The notes beneath the pieces are model-generated. The model was not told the origin of the DNA and searched no databases. It worked only from the letters and a program-made list of their open reading frames with translations. Shown one piece after another: positions 1 to 7,652 of a stretch of 45,446 nt of DNA (within the stretch, counting starts at the first letter, position 1; every line of letters starts with the position of its first letter). The position numbers and the translations under genes were made by a program. The stretch comes from Halothiobacillus sp. GTDB lineage: Bacteria > Pseudomonadota > Gammaproteobacteria > Halothiobacillales > Halothiobacillaceae. The stretch spans positions 1-45,446 of the forward strand of contig JAGUXT010000005.1 in assembly GCA_020061705.1 (NCBI GenBank), in the 5' to 3' direction.

Positions 1-36
1 ATCACTAAACTTTATTAGCGCCGAAGTGAGCTGAAC

Positions 37-64
37 ATATTAACACGCTTTCTTCGTTTGTCAA
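37..64 (-). promoter_or_regulatory. rRNA-type promoter 3
   Basis: Minus-strand -35 TTGACA (59-64), a 16-bp spacer and -10 TAATAT (37-42). It is followed by the same CAGCTCACTTCG block as promoter 2. This is the promoter nearest the left edge. Its transcript would leave the window within about 30 bases, so neither the boxA antiterminator nor the rRNA gene can be seen. Confidence 0.7.
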
Positions 65-88
65 CTATCCGTTTCTTCCGATTCGGGC

Positions 89-119
89 GATTAAGTTACT
101 TAACTTAAGTAACTTAATC
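89..119. repeat. Perfect 31-bp palindrome between promoters 2 and 3
   Basis: Arms of 15 bp (starting GATTAAGTTAC) surround a single central base, with no mismatch. It lies directly upstream of promoter 3 and in the early transcribed region of promoter 2. It could be a protein-binding site (for example for a nucleoid protein) or an RNA hairpin. The sequence alone does not decide. Confidence 0.7.
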
Positions 120-123
120 TTCT

Positions 124-157
124 TTCGATATCAATTAAATACTTATTTGATATCGAA
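124..157. repeat. Inverted repeat just after promoter 2 start
   Basis: Arms TTCGATATCAA (124-134) and TTGATATCGAA (147-157) are perfect, with a 12-base loop. On the minus strand the hairpin would form within the first bases of a promoter-2 transcript. It is AT-rich and has no T-tract, so it is not an ordinary terminator. Confidence 0.65.
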
Positions 158-168
158 GTGAGCTGACA

Positions 169-196
169 AATATAACATTATTTTTTGTTTTGTCAA
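169..196 (-). promoter_or_regulatory. rRNA-type promoter 2
   Basis: Minus-strand -35 TTGACA (191-196), a 16-bp A-rich spacer and -10 TATATT (169-174). The segment after the -10, CAGCTCACTTCG, is repeated after promoter 3, so promoters 2 and 3 look like copies of one roughly 70-bp unit. The spacer length equals that of promoters 1 and 3. Confidence 0.75.
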
Positions 197-251
197 CAAC
201 GGTTTCTTTCGAATTCCGGCCATTGCTGCGTGTCGCTGCAATGTGGGGCGC

Positions 252-279
252 ATTATAGAGGGCATCGAAAAGCTGTCAA
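252..279 (-). promoter_or_regulatory. rRNA-type promoter 1 (consensus sigma70)
   Basis: Read on the minus strand there is a perfect -35 TTGACA (274-279), a 16-bp spacer and a perfect -10 TATAAT (252-257). The -10 is followed by a GC-rich discriminator beginning GCGCCCC. A consensus promoter with a GC discriminator is typical of growth-rate-controlled rRNA promoters. It starts just past the tyrS stop and reads out of the left edge. The target (an rRNA operon) is inferred, because the window ends first. Confidence 0.8.
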
Positions 280-288
280 TACCTTTTG

Positions 289-1503
289 TCAAAAAACTTT
301 CACACGGGCAATCCGTCGCTTTCCGACCTGAATAATGACATTTGCGCCTCGTTCAAGCCTCATACCACGATCACCGACCTTTTCCCCGTCAATGCGCACG
401 GCTGCCTGCTGGATCAGGCGATAGGCTTCCGAAGTGCTATCAACCAATCCTGCCTCCTTGAGCACGCTTGCGATAGGTAACATGCCACCCTCTTGGGCAG
501 GCAAACTAAACTCCTCAATCTCATCCGGCAGCGCACCTTTCTGAAAGCGCTCCACGAACGCCTGGCAGGCTTGTTCACCTGCTCCCGCGCCATGAAAGCG
601 ATTGACCAACTCGACACCTAACTCAAATTTAATATCGCGCGGATTGCGCCCTTCGCTTGCCTGACGCTTGAGTTCGACGACCTGCTCAAGCGGACGAAAG
701 CTCAGTAACTCAAAATAGCGCCACATCAATGTGTCTGAAATTGACATCAGCTTACCGAACATCTCATGCGGTGGCTCACTCACTCCAATATAGTTGTCCA
801 GCGACTTCGACATTTTTTGCACGCCGTCCAGGCCTTCAAGAATCGGCATTGTCATCACGACCTGCTGCGGCTTGCCATATTGACGTTGCAATTCGCGCCC
901 GACGAGCAAATTGAATTTTTGATCGGTGCCGCCCAGTTCAACATCCGCCTCCAAAGCCACCGAGTCGTACCCCTGCACCAGTGGATACATGAATTCATGA
1001 ATCGCAATCGGTTGTTGGCTACTGTAGCGCTTACTAAAGTCATCGCGCTCCAACATCCGCGCCACCGTGTAACGCGAGGCGAGGCGAATCATCTCGCTTG
1101 AGTCCATCGTACTCATCCAGCGCGAGTTGAACTCTACGCGCGTCTTCTCCGGATCAAGAGTCTTGAACACCTGCTCTTCATAACTGCGGGCATTATCCAG
1201 AACCTGCTCGCGAGTTAATGGTTTGCGCGTGACGCTTTTGCCCGTGGGGTCGCCAATCATCCCGGTGAAGTCGCCAATCAGAAAGATAACCTCATGTCCC
1301 AACTCCTGGAAGGTACGCAACTTATTAATAAGTACCGTGTGTCCAAGATGCAAATCTGGCGCAGTGGGGTCAAAGCCGGCCTTGATGCGCAGCGGTCGCC
1401 CTAGCTTCAACTTTTCAAGCAAGTCTGCTTCGACAAGGATTTCTTCGGTGCCACGGCGTATTTCGCGCAAGGCGCCTTCAATAGTGTGCATGTCAAGCCT
1501 CAT
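289..1503 (-). CDS. tyrS: Tyrosyl-tRNA synthetase
   Basis: Charges tRNA-Tyr with tyrosine in the cytoplasm (class I aminoacyl-tRNA synthetase). The 404-residue protein has the HIGH-type signature HLGH at residues 52-55 and KMSKS at 230-234, both needed for adenylate formation. An S4-like RNA-binding domain fills roughly the last 70 residues. Length and motifs fit the tyrS form common in pseudomonads and relatives. The start at 1503 gives [10 protein letters not shown]; a second Met at residue 5 is also possible and neither has a strong Shine-Dalgarno. The gene is divergent from mepM and sits immediately upstream of the rRNA-type promoters, an arrangement known from Pseudomonas. No terminator is visible after the stop, so transcripts may run into the rRNA promoter region. 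Confidence 0.96.
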   Translation of the reverse strand: MRLDMHTIEGALREIRRGTEEILVEADLLEKLKLGRPLRIKAGFDPTAPDLHLGHTVLINKLRTFQELGHEVIFLIGDFTGMIGDPTGKSVTRKPLTREQVLDNARSYEEQVFKTLDPEKTRVEFNSRWMSTMDSSEMIRLASRYTVARMLERDDFSKRYSSQQPIAIHEFMYPLVQGYDSVALEADVELGGTDQKFNLLVGRELQRQYGKPQQVVMTMPILEGLDGVQKMSKSLDNYIGVSEPPHEMFGKLMSISDTLMWRYFELLSFRPLEQVVELKRQASEGRNPRDIKFELGVELVNRFHGAGAGEQACQAFVERFQKGALPDEIEEFSLPAQEGGMLPIASVLKEAGLVDSTSEAYRLIQQAAVRIDGEKVGDRGMRLERGANVIIQVGKRRIARVKVF

Positions 1504-1507
1504 TTTG

Positions 1508-1536
1508 TTGACCGGTGGTTAAGTGAGCGCTATTTT
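1508..1536 (+). promoter_or_regulatory. Probable mepM-anmK promoter
   Basis: TTGACC (1508-1513), a 17-bp spacer and TATTTT (1531-1536) on the plus strand, ending 33 bp before the mepM start. The -35 lies a few bases from the tyrS start codon, so both directions are packed into the 66-bp gap. Prediction from sequence only. Confidence 0.5.
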
Positions 1537-1569
1537 AACCGGATTATTACAATACCTTGAGAATTCGTA

Positions 1570-3033
1570 ATGCATAGACCCATGGCCATCAAGAATCGCA
1601 GCCACATGTCCTTCCGCAAGCGTTCTCATAATTTATTACGTTTTGGCGTTCTTGCAGTCGGTCTAACAAGCCTTGGTGCCGTCATCGGCAAAGTCAGCGA
1701 ACATCCTTTTGGCAGTCATGACGACCCGCTCGCACCATCCAACCAACTGAGCGCTTCCGTACTTCCTCCCCCTGTTATTTCACTCACGCCCTCGATTGAT
1801 TCAACGCCGCCCTCCGCCTCGATCGCAGATCATGCACAACCAAGCAATCAAATCCCTCCCGAACAGACCGTAGACGCAACACCGGAAAACCCAGAGCTAA
1901 AAACTGTTGATGTCACCATCGAAAAGGGTTCTAGCCTGTCCAAGATTTTTGCGCAATTTTCACTACCCACCAGTGAATTGGATCAAATTCTCAAGCTAGG
2001 CAGCGATGCCAAATCACTCACCCGCTTACGCACCGGCGAATCCATCAGTTTGGAGCTGTCGAACGAACACGCGGGCGATGCACAACTACAACGCCTCAGC
2101 TACGACCTTGGGTTTGACCGCACCTTGCACGTGGTACGCACTGAGGATGGCGACTTCAAAGCCGAAGTTGAACAACATCCACTCGAATACCGCCAGGCTC
2201 TTGGTCGCGGAACCATTCACGACTCCTTTTACAACGCTGCCACCGAAGCGGGCATTGCGCCTGACATTGTGATGCAGCTCGCTGATATTTTCGGCTGGAA
2301 AATCAACTTTCTCACCGATATTAAAGATGGCGACAGCTTTAGCATTCTTTACGAGTCTGTCTATAAAAACGGCGAACAAGTCACCACAGGCGACATCCTC
2401 GCTGCCTCGTTCACCAATAATGGCAAGCTCTATCAAGCAGTGCGCTACAGCGACAGCACTGGCAACACGGCCTACTACACCCCGGATGGCAAAAGCCTGG
2501 AGCGCGGATTCCTGCGCTATCCCGTTGAATTTTCACGCATTAGCTCGGGATTTAGTCACTCCCGCCTGCATCCCGTGCTCAATGTTGTGCGCGAACACAA
2601 GGGTGTCGATTTTGCCGCCCCAGCAGGCACGCCGATCCGCGCCTCTGCCGATGGGAAAATCACTTTCCAAGGTTGGAAAGGCGGTTACGGCAAAGTTGTC
2701 ATGCTGCAACATGACGGCGTATACAGCACCGTTTACGGTCACATGTCACGCTTTGAGCCCAGTCTGAGCCAAGGCGAAAGCGTCAAACAAGGCCAGGTCA
2801 TTGGCTATGTCGGCGCAACGGGCTATGCCACAGGACCGCACCTGCATTACGAATTCCGCATCAATGGTGCACACCAAGACCCGCTTTCCGCCAAACTTCC
2901 AGAAGCCATGCCCATTGCCGCCAACCAGCGCCCACGCTTCCTGAGCGAGTCAGCGCAACTGATGACCCAACTGGCACGCATGGAAAATGAAGCCAAAACG
3001 GCCAGTCTCAATACCGACACCCGCAACGAATAA
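1570..3033 (+). CDS. mepM: M23 family murein endopeptidase (MepM-like)
   Basis: Likely cleaves the D-Ala-meso-DAP crosslinks of peptidoglycan in the periplasm, making room for new strands. The 487-residue protein has a basic N-terminus followed by one hydrophobic segment (about residues 22-37) acting as a signal anchor. A proline-rich linker and a LysM/OapA-like middle region follow, then a C-terminal LytM (peptidase M23) domain. Zinc ligands are visible: HxxxD at H343 and D347, and HxH at H424 and H426, so the domain should be active rather than a degenerate activator such as EnvC. It is followed after 14 bp by anmK, so synthesis of a wall hydrolase is coupled to recycling of the fragments it helps release. 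The same pair follows tyrS in Pseudomonas. Confidence 0.9.
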   Translation: MHRPMAIKNRSHMSFRKRSHNLLRFGVLAVGLTSLGAVIGKVSEHPFGSHDDPLAPSNQLSASVLPPPVISLTPSIDSTPPSASIADHAQPSNQIPPEQTVDATPENPELKTVDVTIEKGSSLSKIFAQFSLPTSELDQILKLGSDAKSLTRLRTGESISLELSNEHAGDAQLQRLSYDLGFDRTLHVVRTEDGDFKAEVEQHPLEYRQALGRGTIHDSFYNAATEAGIAPDIVMQLADIFGWKINFLTDIKDGDSFSILYESVYKNGEQVTTGDILAASFTNNGKLYQAVRYSDSTGNTAYYTPDGKSLERGFLRYPVEFSRISSGFSHSRLHPVLNVVREHKGVDFAAPAGTPIRASADGKITFQGWKGGYGKVVMLQHDGVYSTVYGHMSRFEPSLSQGESVKQGQVIGYVGATGYATGPHLHYEFRINGAHQDPLSAKLPEAMPIAANQRPRFLSESAQLMTQLARMENEAKTASLNTDTRNE

Positions 3034-3047
3034 GACTTAACTCATCC

Positions 3048-4172
3048 ATGTCGATCTATCTTGGCCTGCTCTCCGGCACCAGCATGGATGGCGTGGATGC
3101 CTGCATTGTTGACTTTACCGATGATGGTCGTGCGCAACTGATTGCCCAGCACACAACGCCCTTTACGAATGATTTGCTGGTTGAGTTACGCGCCCTCATG
3201 CAGACGGATGCCGTGCGCGCCATGCCTCGCGTGGCGCGTCTGGATGCCTGGCTCGGCGAGTTTTTTGCACAGGCCGCCAATGATCTGCTCGACAGCAGCG
3301 AGACCAAACGCAGTGACATCACAGCCATCGGCTCGCATGGACAAACCCTTCACCACGACCCGCATGGCGATTACCCCTACAGCCTGCAACTCGGCGATCC
3401 ACATCGCATCGCGGAACGTACCGGCTTAACCGTTGTGGCCGATTTTCGCCGCCGCGACATTGCCGCCGGGGGTCAAGGTGCGCCGCTGGTGCCGCCCGCT
3501 CACGCAGCGTTGTTTGCCGATACCGTTGAGACCCGCGTGATCGCCAATATCGGCGGCATTGCCAATATCACCATCCTGCCGCCCAAAAACGACCCGGCAA
3601 CATCTGTGCGCGGCTTTGACACCGGCCCCGGCAACACCTTGATGGATGCGTGGACGCAGCGCCATCTTGGGCAGGCGTATGACCGCGATGGCGCATGGGC
3701 ACAAAGCGGTCAAGCGCAGCTCGACCTACTCGCACACTTACTGGCTGAACCTTATTTTGCGCAAGCCGCGCCCAAAAGCACCGGGCCGGAGTTGTTTAGC
3801 TTGGCATGGCTACAAGCTCGGGCAGGCAACGTACTCGGCACGATTCCCGCGCAAGATATTCAAGCTACGCTGCTTGAACTCAGCGCACACAGCCTCATGG
3901 CGGCGATTGAAGCGAATGCTCCCGATGCAAAACGCGCGCTTATCTGTGGCGGAGGTGCTTACAATACCGCATTGATGCAGCGCATGCGCGCGCTGGCAAA
4001 AGGGATGCACATCGAAAGCACCGCAGATTACGGCATCGAGCCGGCCTGGGTTGAGGCCGTTGCCTTTGCCTGGCTGGCGCGGCAAACCGTACTCGGCCAG
4101 CCGGGTAATTTGCCCGCAGTCACAGGCGCGAAGGGGTTAAGGGTTTTGGGTGCGATTTATTCGGCTCATTAG
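3048..4172 (+). CDS. anmK: Anhydro-N-acetylmuramic acid kinase
   Basis: Converts 1,6-anhydro-MurNAc released by lytic transglycosylases, with ATP and water, to MurNAc-6-phosphate. This is a step in peptidoglycan recycling in the cytoplasm. The 374-residue length is normal. The family N-terminal phosphate-binding signature GTSMDGVD is at residues 10-17. A second glycine-rich motif (GFDTGPGN, near residue 190) and the late GGGAYN are also present. The start ATG at 3048 follows the mepM stop by 14 bp, so the two are probably cotranscribed. The gene ends against a cluster of hairpins that separates it from convergent gltA. Confidence 0.96.
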   Translation: MSIYLGLLSGTSMDGVDACIVDFTDDGRAQLIAQHTTPFTNDLLVELRALMQTDAVRAMPRVARLDAWLGEFFAQAANDLLDSSETKRSDITAIGSHGQTLHHDPHGDYPYSLQLGDPHRIAERTGLTVVADFRRRDIAAGGQGAPLVPPAHAALFADTVETRVIANIGGIANITILPPKNDPATSVRGFDTGPGNTLMDAWTQRHLGQAYDRDGAWAQSGQAQLDLLAHLLAEPYFAQAAPKSTGPELFSLAWLQARAGNVLGTIPAQDIQATLLELSAHSLMAAIEANAPDAKRALICGGGAYNTALMQRMRALAKGMHIESTADYGIEPAWVEAVAFAWLARQTVLGQPGNLPAVTGAKGLRVLGAIYSAH

Positions 4173-4317
4173 CAGGGGGTTGAAAAACACCCTGTTGAAG
4201 CGAGGCATGAATGCCTCGCACGACAATCAAATACGCATGTATTTGATTGTCGTAGACACGCACGGACATGTGCCGGGCGTGGCGCGTTGAAAAAGGGCAG
4301 GAAAGCCCTCTTTCAAC
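4173..4317. repeat. Cluster of hairpins between anmK and gltA
   Basis: Four inverted repeats are stacked in about 145 bp between convergent genes. They are an imperfect one at 4173-4194; GCGAGGCAT/ATGCCTCGC at 4200-4219 (2-base loop); a perfect 15-bp stem ACGACAATCAAATAC with a 4-base loop at 4220-4253; and GTTGAAA...AGGGC paired with GCCCT...TTTCAAC at 4286-4317. None has a long T-tract. They may act as a bidirectional transcription barrier or be REP-like elements. No gene is visible here. Confidence 0.65.
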
Positions 4318-4363
4318 ATCTGTTAGAGTCGTCGCAATCAAGCCATCCCTTTAGGCCATCCTT

Positions 4364-5539
4364 TTAGGCTTGGCGCGCGGAAAGCTCAACATACTCCCGC
4401 GTTTCTGCCCCGACATACTCCTGCGTAGGGCGGTAAATCCGGTTATTCGCAATCTGCTCCTTCCAATGCGCCAGCCAACCTGCGGTGCGTGAAATGGCAA
4501 AAATTGGCGTGAATTGATCCTCGGGAATGCCCAGTGCGTCATACAGCACGCCTGAATAATAATCCACATTGGGATGCACACCTTTTTGCGACAGGCGTTC
4601 GTGAGCCGCTGTTTCCAAGGCTTTGGCAATATCATAAAGCGGGCTGATATTGCCACCACGATGCTCACGCAGCTCCTCCAGCATGCTTTGCAGAATATCG
4701 GCACGCGGATCTTTGACCTTGTATTCACGGTGACCAAAGCCCCAGACCACCTGCTTGTTGGCTAGACGCTTTTCAAGCCAGCTTTCGGCATTTTCCGGCG
4801 AACCGATTTCACGCAACATTTCCAGCACACGCTGATTCGCACCACCATGCAAAGGCCCCGCCAGCGTGCCAATGGCTGACGCAACCACCAGGTTTGGCGC
4901 AGCCAAGGTCGAGCCACACACCAAGGCCGCAAAGGTCGACGCATTGATGGTGTGCTCGGCATGCAGCACCAAGCAGGCATCCATAATCCGCGCTTCCACT
5001 GCGTCCGGTTCGCGCTCATTCATCATGTAGAGAAAATTTGCCGCATAGCTCAGGTCCTCGCGAGGGGGCACGGGGTCATCACCTTCGCGAATGTGGTTCC
5101 ACATGGCCACGATCGTCGCCATGGTCGCCAGAATCTTGATGGCTGTGCCATTGACGAATTCTTCGCTGGGGCCATTGCCCTCGGCGGTCATGCGCTCGCT
5201 ACCGGGATAAAACATACCCAAACTGGCCACGCAGGTTTGCAGCATTTCCATCGGGTGCCCGTTGGTGGGCAAAAACTTCATGATCTCGCGCACGTTGTAC
5301 TTTACGCGCCGATTGAGTCGTAACTCATTGGAAAAGCCGGCTAAAGCACCGGCCTCCGGTAATTCTCCATTGAGTAGAAGAAAGCAGGTTTCTTCAAAGC
5401 TACTGTGCTTTGCCAGTTCGACAATGGGGTATCCCCGATAGGTCAAAATGCCCTTTTGTCCATCGAGAAATGAAATCGCCGAACGGGTAGCTGGCACATT
5501 TTGCAAGCCAGGAATGTAGGAACTGCTCTCTGTACTCAT
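4364..5539 (-). CDS. gltA: Citrate synthase (short type)
   Basis: Condenses acetyl-CoA and oxaloacetate to citrate, the entry step of the TCA cycle. The catalytic residues of the family are visible: H231 in GPLHGGANQ, H270 in GFGHREYK and D326 in NVDYYSG. At 391 residues with an N-terminus that goes straight into the catalytic fold, it resembles the shorter citrate/2-methylcitrate synthase type rather than the roughly 427-residue NADH-inhibited hexamer of enterics. A 2-methylcitrate role cannot be excluded, but no prp genes are nearby. The start is placed at the ATG at 5539 because GGAAGGA lies just before it. An upstream ATG at 5599 would overlap the erpA 3' end. It is the last gene of an apparent argC-erpA-gltA operon. 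Confidence 0.92.
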   Translation of the reverse strand: MSTESSSYIPGLQNVPATRSAISFLDGQKGILTYRGYPIVELAKHSSFEETCFLLLNGELPEAGALAGFSNELRLNRRVKYNVREIMKFLPTNGHPMEMLQTCVASLGMFYPGSERMTAEGNGPSEEFVNGTAIKILATMATIVAMWNHIREGDDPVPPREDLSYAANFLYMMNEREPDAVEARIMDACLVLHAEHTINASTFAALVCGSTLAAPNLVVASAIGTLAGPLHGGANQRVLEMLREIGSPENAESWLEKRLANKQVVWGFGHREYKVKDPRADILQSMLEELREHRGGNISPLYDIAKALETAAHERLSQKGVHPNVDYYSGVLYDALGIPEDQFTPIFAISRTAGWLAHWKEQIANNRIYRPTQEYVGAETREYVELSARQA

Positions 5540-5555
5540 AGTGAATCCTTCCAAA

Positions 5556-5900
5556 TTAAACCGAAAATGAAGAACCACAACCGCAGGTGGTGGTGGCATT
5601 CGGGTTGCGTATCACAAACTGAGCGCCTTCCAAGCCTTCGGTATAGTCGATGGTGGCACCGGTCAGATATTGCAGGCTCATCGGATCAACCAATAGCGCC
5701 ACGCCAGCTTTTTCCATGCGCGTATCGCCTTCCTGCTCGTTTTCATCAAAGGTAAAGCCGTACTGGAAGCCAGAGCAGCCGCCGCCGGTGATAAACACGC
5801 GCAACTTGAGTGCCTCGTTTCCTTCCTCGTCGATCAACTGGCGCACTTTGGCTGCAGCACTATCGGTAAAAATCAGCGGATCTTCAAATTCGGTGGACAT
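5556..5900 (-). CDS. erpA: Iron-sulfur cluster insertion protein ErpA
   Basis: A-type carrier that passes Fe-S clusters to apoproteins; in E. coli its clients include the isoprenoid enzymes IspG/IspH. The 114-residue protein has the three conserved cluster-binding cysteines: C42 in GGGCSGFQY, and C106 and C108 in the C-terminal CGCGSSF motif. Other A-type carriers (IscA, SufA) share these. The acidic N-terminus, the FTDSAA start and the position next to anmK/argC favour ErpA. GAGGAGA lies 7 bases before the ATG at 5900. It lies between argC (57 bp upstream) and gltA (16 bp downstream) on the same strand. Confidence 0.93.
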   Translation of the reverse strand: MSTEFEDPLIFTDSAAAKVRQLIDEEGNEALKLRVFITGGGCSGFQYGFTFDENEQEGDTRMEKAGVALLVDPMSLQYLTGATIDYTEGLEGAQFVIRNPNATTTCGCGSSFSV

Positions 5901-5957
5901 TTTTTTCTCTCCTCATAGGTTCATTAGCAGCAAACGCGCCAAGTGTACGTCCTGGGC

Positions 5958-7001
5958 TTAAGGCAATAACCCAACAATGCGCAGCCCCATATCCTCGGGG
6001 AATCCAAACATCAGATTCATGTTCTGCACGGCCTGCCCCGATGCGCCCTTGACCAGGTTGTCGATCACCGAAGATACCACCACGGTATCGCCCCCCTGCG
6101 GACGATAGACCGCCAAACGACACATATTATTACCGCGCACGCTGCGTGTTTCCGGCAGGCTGCCCGGCGGCATCACATCCACAAACGGCTCGTCGGCATA
6201 CGCCTGCTCAAACAGCGCCTGCACATCAACCTGCGCGCTCATGGCCTCGGTAGTCAAGCGCGCGTACAGCGTGGCCTCAATCCCGCGCACCATCGGCACC
6301 AAATGCGGCACAAAGGTCAAACCGACCTGCTGCCCGGCCACCAGGTTGAGGGTCTGGCAAATTTCGGGGTGATGGCGATGTCCACCCACGGCATACGCAC
6401 GGAAGCTCTCGCCCGCTTCGGCCATCAAGGTGGGAATTTCGGCCTTGCGCCCTGCGCCGCTCACGCCGGATTTGGAGTCAGCAATCAAGGACGAGACATC
6501 CACCCACCCCGCCTTGACCAGCGGCAATAGCCCCAACGTCACGGCAGTGACATGGCAACCGGGATTAGCCAGCAAACGTGCCCCGCGAATGGCCTCACGA
6601 TTCAACTCGGGCAGACCGGACACCGCCTCACGCACCAAATCAGGGCTGGCATGGGTCATGCCGTACCATTTCGACCAAACATCCAGATCCTGAATGCGAA
6701 AGTCCGCCGCCAAATCCACCACGCGCACGCCTGCGTCCAGCAGCTCACGCGCCGCACCCATCGCAATCCCGTTCGGGGTGGCAAAAAACACCACATCACA
6801 GGACTTCAAATCCGCTGTGGCCGGGTCGCTGAAGGCCAGATCCACATAACCGCGCAGATTAGGGAACATCTCCGCCACCTTCTCGCCGACGTTGCCGCGC
6901 GAGGTAATCGCCGCCAACTCGACTTCAGGATGCAACGCCAATAAACGCAGCAACTCCACGCCCGTATATCCCGTACCGCCGACGATACCCACGCGAATCA
7001 T
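5958..7001 (-). CDS. argC: N-acetyl-gamma-glutamyl-phosphate reductase
   Basis: NADPH-dependent reduction of N-acetylglutamyl-phosphate to the semialdehyde, the third step of arginine biosynthesis. The Rossmann motif [14 protein letters not shown] is at residues 8-21. The catalytic cysteine is C149 in NPGCHVT. A normal-length (347-residue) type-1 ArgC. AGGAGC stands 6 bases before the ATG at 7001, a strong ribosome-binding site. It is first in the argC-erpA-gltA direction. The linkage of argC with erpA is conserved in pseudomonads, and no other arginine gene is in the window. Confidence 0.96.
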   Translation of the reverse strand: MIRVGIVGGTGYTGVELLRLLALHPEVELAAITSRGNVGEKVAEMFPNLRGYVDLAFSDPATADLKSCDVVFFATPNGIAMGAARELLDAGVRVVDLAADFRIQDLDVWSKWYGMTHASPDLVREAVSGLPELNREAIRGARLLANPGCHVTAVTLGLLPLVKAGWVDVSSLIADSKSGVSGAGRKAEIPTLMAEAGESFRAYAVGGHRHHPEICQTLNLVAGQQVGLTFVPHLVPMVRGIEATLYARLTTEAMSAQVDVQALFEQAYADEPFVDVMPPGSLPETRSVRGNNMCRLAVYRPQGGDTVVVSSVIDNLVKGASGQAVQNMNLMFGFPEDMGLRIVGLLP

Positions 7002-7084
7002 GTGTAAGCTCCTATTGCCAAAGTGTTTGAATACGTTGAATCATAACCGCATATCATGCCGATAAACCCTACGGAACCCTGAAA

Positions 7085-7579
7085 ATGCTCACCCGCCGCC
7101 GTTTTTTGACCTGCTCACTGGCTTTCACACCATTTCTCTTCAGTGCTTGCGCGTCCAAAGACAACGCGCCGGATGCTCCGTTAATCATGCTTGATGCCTC
7201 CGCCACCACCCTGGCCGCCCTGCACGGCAAACCGGTTTTGCTGACCTTTTGGGCAACATCCTGCCCCGGCTGCATCGAAGAGATTCCGCTCCTGACCGCG
7301 CTGCACAACACCTACTCCGCACGCGGCTTGCAGGTGATTGGTGTAGCCATGAACTATGACAAAGAGGCACAAATTCGCGCCCTGCGTGATCGCTTACAGG
7401 TTGCCTACCCGCTGGCATGGGATAAGGATGGCAGCGTCAGCGCAGCCATGGGCACGGTGCGGCTGACTCCGACCACCTTCCTGCTCGACCCCCAAGGACA
7501 GGTGGTGTACCAAAAAATCGGCATTTTTGACTTGGATAAGGTGAAGGGATTGATTGAAGGCATGTTGGCAAAAAGCTGA
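7085..7579 (+). CDS. TlpA-like thioredoxin-fold lipoprotein
   Basis: A thiol-disulfide oxidoreductase of the TlpA/ResA type acting outside the cytoplasm. The 164-residue protein begins with a twin-arginine-like motif TRRRFL, a hydrophobic stretch and a lipobox-like FSAC (C22). It may therefore be exported folded and lipid-anchored. The thioredoxin fold follows with active-site CPGC (C60, C63) in FWATSCPGC and a cis-proline region at LTPTTFLLD. TlpA/ResA proteins commonly reduce apocytochrome c or maintain copper-site thiols. Which applies here cannot be told, as there are no cytochrome-maturation genes nearby. It is convergent with feoB, separated by a 24-bp inverted repeat. Confidence 0.85.
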   Translation: MLTRRRFLTCSLAFTPFLFSACASKDNAPDAPLIMLDASATTLAALHGKPVLLTFWATSCPGCIEEIPLLTALHNTYSARGLQVIGVAMNYDKEAQIRALRDRLQVAYPLAWDKDGSVSAAMGTVRLTPTTFLLDPQGQVVYQKIGIFDLDKVKGLIEGMLAKS

Positions 7580-7580
7580 A

Positions 7581-7644
7581 TGCAGGAGCGAACCTTGGGT
7601 CGCGATGGATGCCGAATGTTCGCGACCCAAGGTTCGCTCCTGCA
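7581..7644. repeat. REP-like 24-bp inverted repeat
   Basis: A perfect 24-bp inverted repeat (arms 7581-7604 and 7621-7644, starting TGCAGGAGCGAACC) has a 16-base loop and starts 2 bp after the TlpA-like gene stop. The core GGAGCGAACCTTGGGTCGCG resembles the REP palindromes spread between genes in pseudomonads and xanthomonads. In this convergent gap it probably also stops transcription from both sides. Confidence 0.75.
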
Positions 7645-7652
7645 AAATCGTC

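Noticed and set aside
1-285. Start of a 16S rRNA gene
   Set aside because: No rRNA sequence is present; only promoters pointing to the left edge are visible.
4200-4253. tRNA-like hairpins after anmK
   Set aside because: No T-loop or acceptor pairing; simple inverted repeats.
5540-5599. 20-residue extension of citrate synthase
   Set aside because: Would overlap the erpA 3' end; GGAAGGA just before 5539 marks the start.
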